Below, piece by piece: positions 24,840 through 35,397 of a DNA stretch of 64,000 nt. Numbering within the stretch: the first letter of the stretch is position 1; every line of letters starts with the position of its first letter. Source of the stretch: Heterobasidion occidentale (Eukaryota > Basidiomycota > Agaricomycetes > Russulales > Bondarzewiaceae); assembly GCA_039111635.1 (NCBI GenBank), contig JBCAQO010000008.1, positions 1,984,001 to 2,048,000 of the forward strand. Reading direction: 5' to 3'. The translations under genes were made by a program, and so were the position numbers. Below the pieces are notes generated by a model. The model searched no databases and was not told the origin of the DNA. It worked only from the letters and a program-made list of their open reading frames with translations.

Positions 24840-26104
24840 ATGTCTGCTTTCAGGAGTCTCAGTGAAATTACGAAGCTACAAAGAGCGATTCACAGCTCTC
24901 CGGGCACCCCTTGGGACCTGTCGGTGGGGAACGGGGGGAAGTGTGACACGGGAACGACCGAAATGTGAAAAGCGCTCCTGCCCGCGATATTGATCACCGC
25001 CCTCACCAGCGCATCTCGACATGTTTCTCCACCCACCTTCCTGGAACAGTAGGCCTTCCTCCTATCTAGATGTCGAAGAGCCTGCCGTTTGCAAGGTATG
25101 TGGACCCACCTCAAGGAATTGGCACCCTTCAGACTTTTTTTTCGCAGCGTCCTGATCAACTGGTCGTCTCTTTCTTATTATCCTTCGACGTTCGAAAGCC
25201 TTATCCAGACTATGAAAAATCTGCGCGGCTGGACTGCATGTCAACTATGACCGAGCTGTACACAGATGTGTACTATAGGCATCTTTTCAACGACATGTCT
25301 CGAGCTTTCACTATGGTCAGTCAGGGTTGGATTGGCGAGGCTTGGAGGGCTTGGCACCCAGAGTTTTCCTTCGGGAGTTATTATGCTCCCAGGGATAGGA
25401 GTGGAGATTTATCACCCACTAGCAATTATTCGGAGGAATCGGAGGTAGGTGATGGCCTTTTGCTCGAAGGCTCTGAGTTTACATTGTTCCCCAACTCCGT
25501 AGAACTTGTCTCGACATCATTCGCGCTCGAGTAGCCCTGGGTCCGTTCTGCATCTGCCGATCCCCCAGGTTCTAGCGACACCAGCTGTAATCACAGACAG
25601 GGCTTCTTCACCCTTCTTTGGCAAGAGCGTAGTGGACTCCAATGTTGTCAGCTATAGTGCTGAGCCGTCTGGTGCGCCGACAACTAATGGGAGTGTCTTC
25701 TCAGCGTCATCATCGCCGGCACTCAATGGCAAAAGCGTAGTGGACTTGAATGTTGTCAGCTATAGTGTTGAGGCGTCTGGTTCGCTGACGACTGATGGGA
25801 GTCTTATCTCAGTGTCATCATCACCGGCACTCAGCACAGTTTCAGCTACTCACCCATTGCTGCTGAGCACTCTTTGATGGTCTCGCCCTTGCTTTCCCTG
25901 GCAGGTGCTAGTGCTATCCGTTCTCCATTGCCATCGCACAAAGCGCTGGGTCTTGATTCCTTACCGGTAGCTAACCTTTTTTTGATTTGTCGTAGCCTGG
26001 GGAGCTTGCCTCATTCTCTCTTAGCCTCGGTCTTTTACATTTACAGCTGGGTTTTGGATGATATTGGTGTGTTTGATGATGATGGATGGGGACTACACTT
26101 CTGA
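24840..26104 (+). CDS. Hypothetical multi-exon protein with an internal 36-residue duplication
   Basis: The first exon is probably ATG 24840 (MSAFRSLSEITKLQR). A later exon starts after the acceptor TTTTTTTTCGCAG near 25147 and reads RPDQLVVSFLLSFDVRKPYP, then WIGEAWRAWHPEFSFGSYY. The frame must change near 25480-25530 before a Ser-rich stretch made of two 36-residue repeats. The 3' end (DDIGVFDDDGWGLHF) stops at 26104. Exon borders between the first and second parts are not resolved. No domain is recognised. It lies inside the inverted repeat, downstream of the proline-repeat gene. Confidence 0.35.
25620..25835 (+). repeat. 108-bp direct repeat in coding sequence (two copies)
   Basis: Two adjacent units begin GKSVVDSNVVSYSAE and GKSVVDLNVVSYSVE and continue with matching Ser/Thr-rich residues. 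They give a 36-codon tandem duplication with several substitutions. Confidence 0.7.
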
Positions 26105-26299
26105 TTGTTTAGAAATCTTCTTACGCGCATGCTGGCTCGTTCAGCGTATTATACGTTTACTTTGAATGAATTCAGATACTCAAAAGGATATCAGATTGCT
26201 TGATCGAAATTCAACACCCGATTGGCCGACGCTGATCGGAGTTTGTCGGAATCCGAATCACGAGCGTCGATGTTGAACATCTGACAATGTGAACATCCT

Positions 26300-27876
26300 C
26301 CATCAATGTGATGCAGCTTTCCTGAGAGCGACTTTCCTCCAGAATTGCGCTGTTTCCTGGCCTCCTCCATCAATGTGATGCAGCTTTCTGAGAGCGACTT
26401 TCCTCCAGAATTGCGCTGTTTCCAGGCCACCTCCATCTATTGTCCTGTCGAGCTTTCTGAGAGTGACTTTCCTCCAGAATTGCGCTGTTTCCAGGCCACC
26501 TCCATCTATTGTCCTGTCGAGCTTTCTGAGAGCGACTTTCCTCCAGAATTGCGCTGTTTCCAGGCCACCTCCATCTATTGTCCTATCGAGCTTTCTGAGA
26601 GCGACTTTCCTCCAGAATTGCGCTGTTTCCAGGCCACCTCCATCTATTGTCCTGTCGAGCTTTCTGAGAGCGACTTTCCTCCAGAATTGCGCTGTTTCCA
26701 GGCCACCTCCATCTATTGTCCTATCGAGCTTTCTGAGAGCGACTTTCCTCCAGAATTGCGCTGTTTCCAGGCCACCTCCATCTATTGTCCTGTCGAGCTT
26801 TCTGAGAGCGACTTTCCTCCAGAATTGCGCTGTTTCCAGGCCACCTCCATCTATTGTCCTGTCGAGCTTTCTGAGAGCGACTTTCCTCCAGAATTGCGCT
26901 GTTTCCAGGCCACCTCCATCTATTGTCCTGTCGAGCTTTCTGAGAGCGACTTTCCTCCAGAATTGCGCTGTTTCCAGGCCACCTCCATCTATTGTCCTGT
27001 CGAGCTTTCTGAGAGCGACTTTCCTCCAGAATTGCGCTGTTTCCAGGCCACCTCCATCTATTGTCCTGTCGAGCTTTCTGAGAGCGACTTTCCTCCAGAA
27101 ATGTGTTGCTTGTAGTCCCTCATTCTTTGCGTGCCACCCTACCATCAAGCGGCTGTAGTCAGATGGCGTCGCGTGGCTGTTGGGACACATCTGAGAGCGA
27201 TCATCCTCTTAGAAAGGCATTGTCCTCATCTACCCTCCCGACGAGCAGCCTTCCGAGAGCGACTTTCCTCCAGAAATGCCGTGCCTGTAGGCCGTCGTTC
27301 TTTGCGCTCACCCATTTCCATATATCTCTTGTCGAGCACCTTCCTCCAGAAATGCGTTACTCAAAATGCTGTCATTCTTTCTGATTCACCCACCGGCCGG
27401 AGTCAGACGGCGGCGCGCGTTTCGCGGATGTTGAGACACATATCTGAGAGCGACCTTCCTCCAGAAATGTGTTGTCCTGTCTATCATCCCGACGAGCAGC
27501 TTTTTGAGAGTGCCTTCCTCCAGAACTGCATTGTTCTTTAGCCGTGATTTTTTGTGACTCCACTGGGCAGCGCGTTGCTTCTACGCGTTCCATATTATGA
27601 CGGAAGTTTTCCACGACGAGAACTGGACCTACGAAACGCGATGTTGTTGAGACCATCCCTTGCGTGAAGAGGAAGGCGGACTGGGCACTGCGCTGGGTCT
27701 CCGATCGTCGCTCCACATTTACCGAGCGATGAGTCTTCTTTGCCACAGCAGAGGATATCTTCTCCTCCGGTTCTTTCACCTCAATTTTCTGGTCGAAGAA
27801 GCCTGGCCTTGTGCTTATACCTGGACTCTCCTTCTCCTACGAACTCACCAGTCGCCACGAGGGATTCCACACTGAC
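26300..27876 (-). repeat. Right arm of the large imperfect inverted repeat
   Basis: 27545-27876 is the reverse-complement partner of 19424-19760. The palindrome-unit arrays (26.3-27.54 kb here, 19.76-20.72 kb on the left) lie on the inner side of both arms. The whole structure, about 19.4-27.9 kb, has the geometry of a foldback-type element, but no transposase is recognised inside it. Confidence 0.65.
26384..27100 (+). repeat. 69-bp minisatellite, ten near-identical units
   Basis: Each 69-bp unit contains one palindrome-like element (from TTTCTGAGAG to CTCCAGAA) followed by ttgcgctgtttccaggcc and a tail ending attgtcctgtcgagc. Ten units are countable. Units 3 and 5 share a G-to-A change (cctatcgag). 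Because 69 is a multiple of three, several frames on both strands stay open for 230-295 codons. I regard all of them as artefacts of the repeat. Confidence 0.9.
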
Positions 27877-28454
27877 TCCGCATGCTTGTTGTTCAGCCAT
27901 CTCAAGAGGCATCCACATCCTAACAGTCGTCCACATCGTCGTCGAATGCGTTGTTATCGAGGAGGAGCTCTTGACAGGTGAGTACATGTTGATCACTACT
28001 GTAGCATTTGATGCTAATTGGATGTGGTAGATGCCCTTCCTACGGGGCTGATCGGTATGAATGCCGAGCTGACGTGACAGTACATCGAGTTTGTTGCGGA
28101 CCGCCTCGCTCATTGCCCTCGGTGGCGAAAAGCATTACAATGCGACAAATCCCATCGACTTTCATGATCGCTTTGCAGAGCCATCTGTTTGAGAAGCCGG
28201 CGTCGCTGTGACCTCCGCTTCTGCGTCGTCAAAGAAGGTTTGCATTGCGAGTGGGTTTGAACAACTCATAAATTTGCGATGTCACTTACACGTCTTTCTA
28301 GCATTAATGGCAATGTTGTTCTCCGATCGGACTGTCACATTTGGTCCACTGCTCGTCACCTCATGGTCGCCTGGGGCTAGACCGTGACATTGTTTCTTCT
28401 GGATCTTTTACCTGGATACATACATATGGATATCGTCGCGCGTTTTGCGACTGC

Positions 28455-28735
28455 CGAGACGTCTCTGAGAGTGGCCTCCTTCCTCCAGAAATACGGTGTC
28501 CCTATCTATCTCGTGCACCTCTCTGAGAGCGACTTTTTTCCAGAAATGCGTTGTCCCCAGGCCGTCGTGCTTGCGTCTCATCTTTCCACCGAGCAGCCGT
28601 GATCAGACGTTGTCGCGCGTTTCGCGGCTGTCGCGCCACATTCAAACCATTTTCCACAACGTTGCTCTTCTCACATAACCATCCATCCTCCCGCCGAACA
28701 GCTTTCTGAGAGTGATCTTCCTCTAGAAATGCTGT
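28455..28735 (+). repeat. Three further isolated palindrome-like units
   Basis: Diverged units occur near 28462 (ctctgagagtggcctcc...ccagaaata), 28520 (ctctgagagcgac...ccagaaatg) and 28700 (tttctgagagtgatc...ctagaaatg). They extend the family beyond the right arm. Nothing else is recognised in 27.9-28.74 kb. Confidence 0.6.
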
Positions 28736-28740
28736 GTCTT

Positions 28741-30535
28741 CAGGCTAAACGCGCACCCCATGTACAGCCGGCGGGTTGCAGCCACCGACCCACACACATC
28801 GTGCGCGCGGCCTCGAGAATTTGCTGATATACTTCCACGCAGGCGCCGAGGACCGACCCGCCTGTCAAAATCCACGGACGCCCTCACGCTGCGACGCCTG
28901 GCCCAGGATCGGAGGAAAGAGAGACGCTGCAATGATGCCTTCGCGGAACCGCCTGACTTCTTCCTGGCCCAGCGATCAATGACCCAGATGAGGCCAGCAC
29001 GGACGATGGACGGTGAACCGATACACACCACAGTAAGCCCACCTGGCCGTCCTCGTCACCCGCCTTCTCGATAGTCGCGCGCGACCACTTCCCCCCTTCG
29101 CTTTCGGGCTGTCCGATTGGGAGGGGTTTCGTGCCCTTGTACATGGCCTTCTGCTGAGCGGAGGTGCTCGCGTTGGAGTGGAGGTCAGTGACATGGAGGG
29201 GACGGGGAGGAGGGATGGCAACGACGGGGCGGACGTTTCGACCCATGGGAACGATCTGGGGGAATGAGATGAGTCTGACCAAAGACGACGGCGAGCCAGA
29301 GGAGTCAGCTGAGACTCGCCACTATCTAGATTGAAACGTTGAGGGTGGATCGTCGAGTGATGAGTGTGGGTCTACACAGGCGAGTGGTTATGCGATGGAT
29401 GGCTGTGGTTTGGGGACTTGCGCTGCAGCCTTGCGAGTTGGCGAGGTGTAACCAAATGCAGATTCGTCGCTGGAGTGGAGGGAGTATGAGGAGGAGCAGT
29501 TGCAGTGGCCCTGAGGATGCCTTGCAGGCGCGCCTCGAGCGGGACGGACGTGATGAGCTTCGGGCTGAGCGTGGTCACCGACGTGTCGACGCGCGCTTAG
29601 ATGGAAGCCCCCCATCTTGAGGAGTGTGTGCCCGACCAGACTGACACAAGCGCATGCATTCTGCTCGACGCCGCTTGTTCAGAGCTGAGAGGCCGTGAGC
29701 ACCACTGACAGTAGAGATTGGTAGATCCCGAGAAGGTGCGACATAAGCGAGACCCAAACGCTGAACGAGCGCCCAATCCTCAACTTGCGTGAAGACCAAC
29801 CCCTCGTCTGTGTAACCTGGATCCCATGACGACAATCTCAGTGAATCGACGATCGCTCGTGGTGAGAGGATTCCTCTTCACTGCTGTGGTAGTTGACTGA
29901 CGCAAATGGGAGGTTTTGGAGAAGCTTCTGGATAGGCACACGAGCGGTTTTGTCAGATGGCACGACTTCGTCAACGTGAGTGCCGTTTGCCCGGGTGCGC
30001 GCGTCATGGCCTAACGAGAGCGTAGGCAATGACGCGTCTCGGTATCGTGATTGATGAACGGGAGGGCTTGCGAGTCGTCTTGGCGTCCCAGAGATGGGGA
30101 AACGTCACTCTCCACCGCGTGAGTACGGCCTTGAGAGAGAGTGATCTCACTCTGATCGTGGATGGCGGGACGTCAAAGCCGCATGGGCCGAAACTGGAAC
30201 ATCACGACCTGAAGCAGTGAGTATTCGCCACCATTTTTCACCTTGATATCACGCTGAAAATATTGCATAGCATTGGGAGTACGCTACGTGAAGTCTACGC
30301 CTGGGACTTGTCCATGTTCGCGAGCGAGCGACCACAGATACATGGCAACCTGGTGTGAATGACGGGCTCTTTGTTACCTCGATCGATGTTAAGTTGCACG
30401 ATGATTTCTTGTTCTCGCTTGGCCCCTGCGCGGCTGCCATATCATTACTGGGATGCCGTTCACACATGCCAGTCACTGGGGAAACTAACAATTCATTGCG
30501 TGCAAGTGGTCCACTGCTAAGTATGTATGTACAGG
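28741..30535. other. Interval with only unassigned open stretches
   Basis: Open minus-strand stretches occur at 28976-29282, 29372-29578, 29575-29835 and 29780-30007, some of them Ser/Pro-rich (ATATAPPHTPSTPATN). They could be exons of one unknown minus-strand gene, but I cannot find a consistent splice chain or a domain. Confidence 0.3.
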
Positions 30536-30539
30536 AGGC

Positions 30540-31725
30540 TATCGATCAGCGACAACGAGGAGGCGTACACGGTGGCGGCGCGAAAACGGCGGCAGTGTCG
30601 ACGGATACGAGAGCGGCGGGAGAGGGCCGATGACGAGAGAAGTGGGCGGCAGCGCCGAGGGAGTCGACAGCGAGACCCGCCAGCGTCGAGGGAGCCGCCA
30701 ACGAGGAGGCAGGTTGCTGTGGAGGGAGCGGCGCCGTCGACGGGAGAGTCGTGCACGTCGAGGGAGGCGGACGTCATCGTCGAGGGAGGCGGGCGTTGTC
30801 GTGGAGGAGGAGAGATGAGTCGCCGTCGATGGAGCGGCGTCGTCCAGGCGGCGTAGTCCAGACGGCATCGTCCAGGCGCCGTGGTCCAGGCCGTGGTCCA
30901 GGCGGGGACATGGTCGGAGCGTGCAGGCGGCGGGGTCGAGGGAGCGGGCAGGGTCCAGTGAGGCGGCCGCGTCGTAGAGGGTGCCGGGCGTCCAGGCGGC
31001 GTCGTCGACGAGGAGCCGACAGGGTCTAGTGAGGCGGCCGCGTCGTCGAGGGCGGACGACGAGGCGTCGAGGGAGCCGTCGGTGAGGCGCGGCCGAGTCG
31101 GCGTCGTCCAGGCGGGGGCGTGCAGGCGGCGGGGTGGAGGGAGCGGGCAGCGTTCAGCGAGGCGGCCGCATCGTCGAGAGCCGGATGACGAGGCGTCGAG
31201 GGAGCCGTCGGTGAGGCGCGGCCGAGTCGGCGTCGTCCAGGCGGGGGCGTGCAGGCGGCGGGGTGGAGGGAGCGGGCAGCGTTCAGCGAGGCGGCCGCGT
31301 CTTCGAGGGAGCCGCCAGGCGGCGGCGTCCAGGCGGCGCGTCCAGGCCGTCGTCCAGGCGGTCCGGGGGGCGTGGTCGGGGCGTGCAGGCGGCGGGGTCG
31401 AGGGAGCGGGCAGGGTCCAGCGAGGCGGCCGCATCGTCGAGAGCCGGATGACGAGGCGTCGAGGGAGCCGTCGGTGAGGCGCGGCCGAGTCGGTGTCGTC
31501 CAGGCCGTCGTCCAGGCGGGGGCATGCAGGCGGCGGGGTCGAGGGAGCCAGGTGCGTGGTCGAGGGAGATGAGGGCGACGTGAGAGACGAGGGCGGCATC
31601 GTAGCCGTCATCCTCGTTTGGGACGGGGTGGAAGAGGAGGCCGCGGTGGGGGAGGCGTCCAGGAGGTGCCGTCGTCGTCAAGGAGAGGTGACGTCGAGGA
31701 CGAGGCGAGGGCGCTTGCGAGGCCG
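30540..31725. repeat. GC-rich complex minisatellite
   Basis: About 1.2 kb of GC-rich sequence is built from short words such as gtcgagggagc, gtccaggcggc and gaggcggccgc. A higher-order unit is visible: gtgaggcgcggccgagtcgg occurs at 31082, 31211 and 31474 (spacings 129 and 263, about one and two units of 130 bp). Long open frames rich in Arg, Pro and Ala on both strands follow from composition and are not called as genes. Confidence 0.75.
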
Positions 31726-32177
31726 GGCCGACGTTAAGAAGAAGGCGTCGGGGAGGGCTGTGACGCGTCAGCGTAGCGTACTTGTTATGAGCAGTTATAA
31801 TAATTAGCGGCTGTTATTGCATAGATCGTATGGGCGAACGGTCTAGTCAAGGTGATGTCGAGGTGTCCACGGGGTTTGATGTTCGATTCCCGGTCTTTGC
31901 TGTATTTTGTAGCAGCTAGCAATCATTACTAATCACTCAGACACATCCGAGCTCGGATATATCCGAGGTGGCTGCCTCTGTTGGGATTCCAAATTGTCGG
32001 AGATTTCCGATTACACACCTGGGACACTTTGACCGCCATAGCCACTGCAGTGACTAGTGACTCGGCGAGCCTCAGGCTACCAGCATCCTCATCATCCCCG
32101 TATCTCCATCTGCCGAATTCCCAAACTCCTTTCAAGATTGCACTAGATTTGCTAGTAGTATAACCACTCTCCGTCCG
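31726..32177. other. Intergenic, with a weak tRNA-like stretch
   Basis: No gene is seen. At about 31843-31910 the sequence resembles a tRNA internal promoter pair (cggtctagtc, then gttcgattcccgg), but the T stem does not pair, so no tRNA is called. Confidence 0.3.
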
Positions 32178-32238
32178 CTTGCTCATTGCAGGTGACTGGA
32201 TTTTGAGTGCACCGTCATCCTTCCTTGCTCATTGCAGG
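32178..32238 (+). promoter_or_regulatory. Paired 15-bp element upstream of the 32.4-kb gene
   Basis: CTTGCTCATTGCAGG occurs exactly at 32178-32192 and 32224-32238, 46 bp apart. It is in sense orientation, and the nearer copy ends 119 bp before the ATG at 32358. See the matching pairs at 15.2 and 38.2 kb. Confidence 0.6.
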
Positions 32239-32357
32239 GTCGTTGGACATCAAGTCGAGTCCTACGTTATTATTGCTCATACTACTAGGTCAGTTCGCAT
32301 CGCCGTGTTTTTCTTGTTCCTCCATTGGTTTACTGTCTCATTGGGCACGTTGCAGCC

Positions 32358-34856
32358 ATGGCCGCCGTTACTTGTTGGCAAGCACGGCCGCTTGAAAACC
32401 TTCGCGAAATTCTCGATTCTCGTCGATCCCTACTGCACGGCGAGCAGGTTGACGCCCTAGATTGTCTCTGCGTTGCTCCATTCCGCAATCACGATGAATT
32501 ATGGATCTCCACACCAAACATGGACTTTGTTCCGGAGGTCCCTGTGCACCCCGACGACACACCCTTCAGATATTTCGGAGACGGCATGCTTGGTGCATTT
32601 GAACATCTGAAGTGGCCACAAGCTTTCGACCCAGTGGAGCCCCATTCCTATGCTGCGCCCATGAACCCGAGACTGAAGGAACTCCAGAAGGTCGACGATC
32701 ATCATGGCTTACGAGCACCGGACTTTCCAGTGGACGACAAAGAAGGCGGCCTTCCTCAATTCGAAGATCCGGATGCTGCGTGGTTTTCCTTCAAAGGAAC
32801 GGACTTTCGTATCTGCGAGGAGCTGCCGCGCGCTTCAGTAGGAATCTTGTATGAGACAGTGCTCTCCCGCCTGCGCAAAGCGATGTTGGAAGTGCGTAGG
32901 ATAGGAGACGAAATTGGGGCTCAAGAGTTTCCCGAAGGCACTCCGGCTGCTGTAGTCAATGCACACACGTCCAGCTACATGTACCAGAGACATCGATCTG
33001 AGGCCCTTTATCGTGCCTACGGTTCACTCTCGCAGATTCCAATGCCTTTCTCCGACACCGTCTTATGGTTTCGTGAGTTTCAGCGTATCCTGCTTGAATT
33101 ACGCGCCTGGATTATCTATATGCTGGTAGTGAAACCTCGTATGGAGGATCCTACGTTCGATTGCCCTCAACCTGTTCTTCCTCTTCGCGGTGTCATCACC
33201 TCAAGTTTGTCAATGCTTCGAGAGTTGTTCCGGATTGGGATCCCGGTTTGGTACATCCGGAGGCGCACCACTCTTACAACCCGCACACTTATCATCTCCG
33301 TCAAGACAGTCATCAGAACCGGCATCTCCTTCAGCTCATCACAGATTTTTGAATATGCCAACCATCGCACCAAGGCCCCTCTCTGGGTGGAGGCGTCACA
33401 CGGTGAACCGTTACGCGGCACCATTCAAGACAGGCTGCGAAAGTTTAGCTTGACCAGTCGACCAATTCTACTACCGCTGGAGATCTATTCTCCTGCAACG
33501 GTTGGGGAAATCGAGCGGCAAAATCCGCCTGTGTGTCGGAATCATGCTATGTCAGGGCCGGATATTTCGCATGTCATAGTCGATGAAATCCCGACCGAGC
33601 GTGACGTCAATAGCGACGAGCGGCAGACCGCGATGATCAGCGCTTTCACTGGTAATGTTTATGGTAAGACTCGATTGACTAGGTCAGGCTTGTGTAACTG
33701 ATGCACAATTTGTTTAAATAGCCGCTAAGCTTGTACGAGATGGTCCTCGTTTCATCGATGACCCCGCTTGCACCATGTTTGAGACCACCACATCCGACTT
33801 TGTTGTGCTCGCGTCGGCCTATTCATCTAATGATCAGTGGCGTAGAAGTCTGTTGTCGAGGTCTCGCTCATCTGACAAGCGTGGTAAGTTCCCTGCGTTG
33901 CGCCTCTATGGTTTCATTGTCACGCAACACACACAGAACATCGCCCACCATCGCCCGACGTGAAGAATGCTCCCAAGGTCCCAGATGTCCAATCAAACGC
34001 AAGTCATTCGCAAATTTCGAGTCCTCCGAAGACACTGGCGCCTCATAAGCAGCGTAGTAACAGCCATCGATGTCATGGTCCTTCTCCTAAAACAGGTCTC
34101 CGGGTTGTGCACCCCACTTGGCTTCCCCCACTCGCCCCGGGTTGGATAAGCGTCTTCGAAGAGACCATGGATTTGGACGATGATCCAAATATGGCCCTTC
34201 AGTATCCTCTCCCCCCCATTCATCTGTTCTTTGCGGACAAAGGAGCCGTTTTTGGGCATAGAGTTCACAACTGGCTACGCATTCGCATGTGGTGTCTGCT
34301 GGAGGTTCTATGCCCTTCTAACCACTGTATGGTCCTGATGACGACCAGCCAATGGAGGATTGCATTAGGGGAGATATTACCTGCCAGACAACATGGTCAA
34401 TTGTACCGTGAAGCCTCAATCCTCTTCACACGACATGGCTCGCTTACCACCATGGCCTCGCAAGACTAAAAAGGCTCGCTTGGAACCGCAAGTCGCGTCC
34501 AATGTCACCAGCGCTTCGTCGGTCGAGGTGCGCAAACGTAAGAAGGCCTTGGACAGACGTGTGCAGATCGGGTCGACATAGGTGTCCGATTCCTGGTGCA
34601 CGCCGGATTCGCACCATACGATGGACACTACATCTCCGCAATGGGGCAGAACTTCGTCACTAGCAAGATGGCTCATGAGGATAAGGACCTCTGGGCTGAA
34701 GTAGTATGGGAGCTTTCGGTAGCTAATTTTCGTCTTGAACTCCTACAATTGGACAGGAAGGTTGTCATGGGTGTTTACTGTTACGAGGACAAACGGTATG
34801 CCGCCCAACGCGAAGGAAAAATCTGCCACATATGGCCACGGGGGGTCTCAGCGTAG
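32358..34856 (+). CDS. Hypothetical agaricomycete protein, multi-exon
   Basis: The first exon is long and open: ATG 32358 (MAAVTCWQARPLENLREIL) to about 33653, ending at donor GTAATG. A second exon (AKLVRDGPRFIDDPACTMF) runs from about 33721 to 33883. A third starts near 33930 and reads through HPTWLPPLAPGWISVFEETM and YPLPPIHLFFADKGAVFG. Further open pieces include a Lys/Arg-rich stretch (VRKRKKALDRRVQ) and a final HAGFAPYDGHYISAMGQNF stretch ending at 34856. Splicing after 34.4 kb is uncertain. No domain is recognised. Its general style is like the 21.3-kb gene. The paired 15-bp element lies upstream. Confidence 0.5.
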
Positions 34857-35397
34857 ACTGGGAGCGTGAGAGTCGGTGGGTGGACCGACTTGTGATGAAG
34901 ATTGGAGGCCAGGCGTGGTGCTGTGAAGGTAATGGCTGAAGTCCTCTGTGGATGGCCCGGCGGAATAAGCTATGTGGCACAAGGATTACGATTCTAATTT
35001 CAAAGCTTTCACAGACTTCGAGCATGCGGTGTTTCTCTTTTATACTGTCACGTTTCACAAGCATTGTGGGAGACTCCCTATTATGCCTTTATCGCAGCCC
35101 AAATCCCTCGCTCGTCACGTACATTCATGATTTCGCATGTTTTTTTTGCCCTCTCACGCAATAGGTTCATGTCGCAAGTCTGATGCCATTCAGAATGATA
35201 TACATGTATCAAACAACGCCGTGTCTCGGATCGTGAAAATGCCGTCTCTCGTATTCGAAGTACCTTTCAACCGTTCTTTTCGATCTACGAATGGTGACTA
35301 AACGGCGCTAATTAGAATGCGGAAGAAACCTACAAGCGCTCTCGGACTACCCCAGAAGCCTGACCTTCTGCATTTCAACACTCAAAACTGGCCGTCT
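34857..35397. other. Intergenic, convergent gene ends
   Basis: The 3' flanks of the 32.4-kb gene (+) and the deaminase gene (-). AT-rich patches, no gene seen. Confidence 0.4.

Noticed and set aside
26303..27190. A 295-codon open frame on the minus strand and 231-256-codon frames on the plus strand through the satellite
   Set aside because: They arise because a stop-free 69-bp unit is repeated in step with the codon length; all are repeats of the same 23 residues with no gene signals.
30517..31611. A 364-codon minus-strand frame rich in Arg, Pro and Ser
   Set aside because: GC-rich minisatellite sequence opens several frames on both strands; no domain, intron pattern or start context supports a gene.
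31843..31912. A tRNA gene
   Set aside because: The five bases on either side of the TTCGATT loop do not pair and no acceptor stem can be closed.
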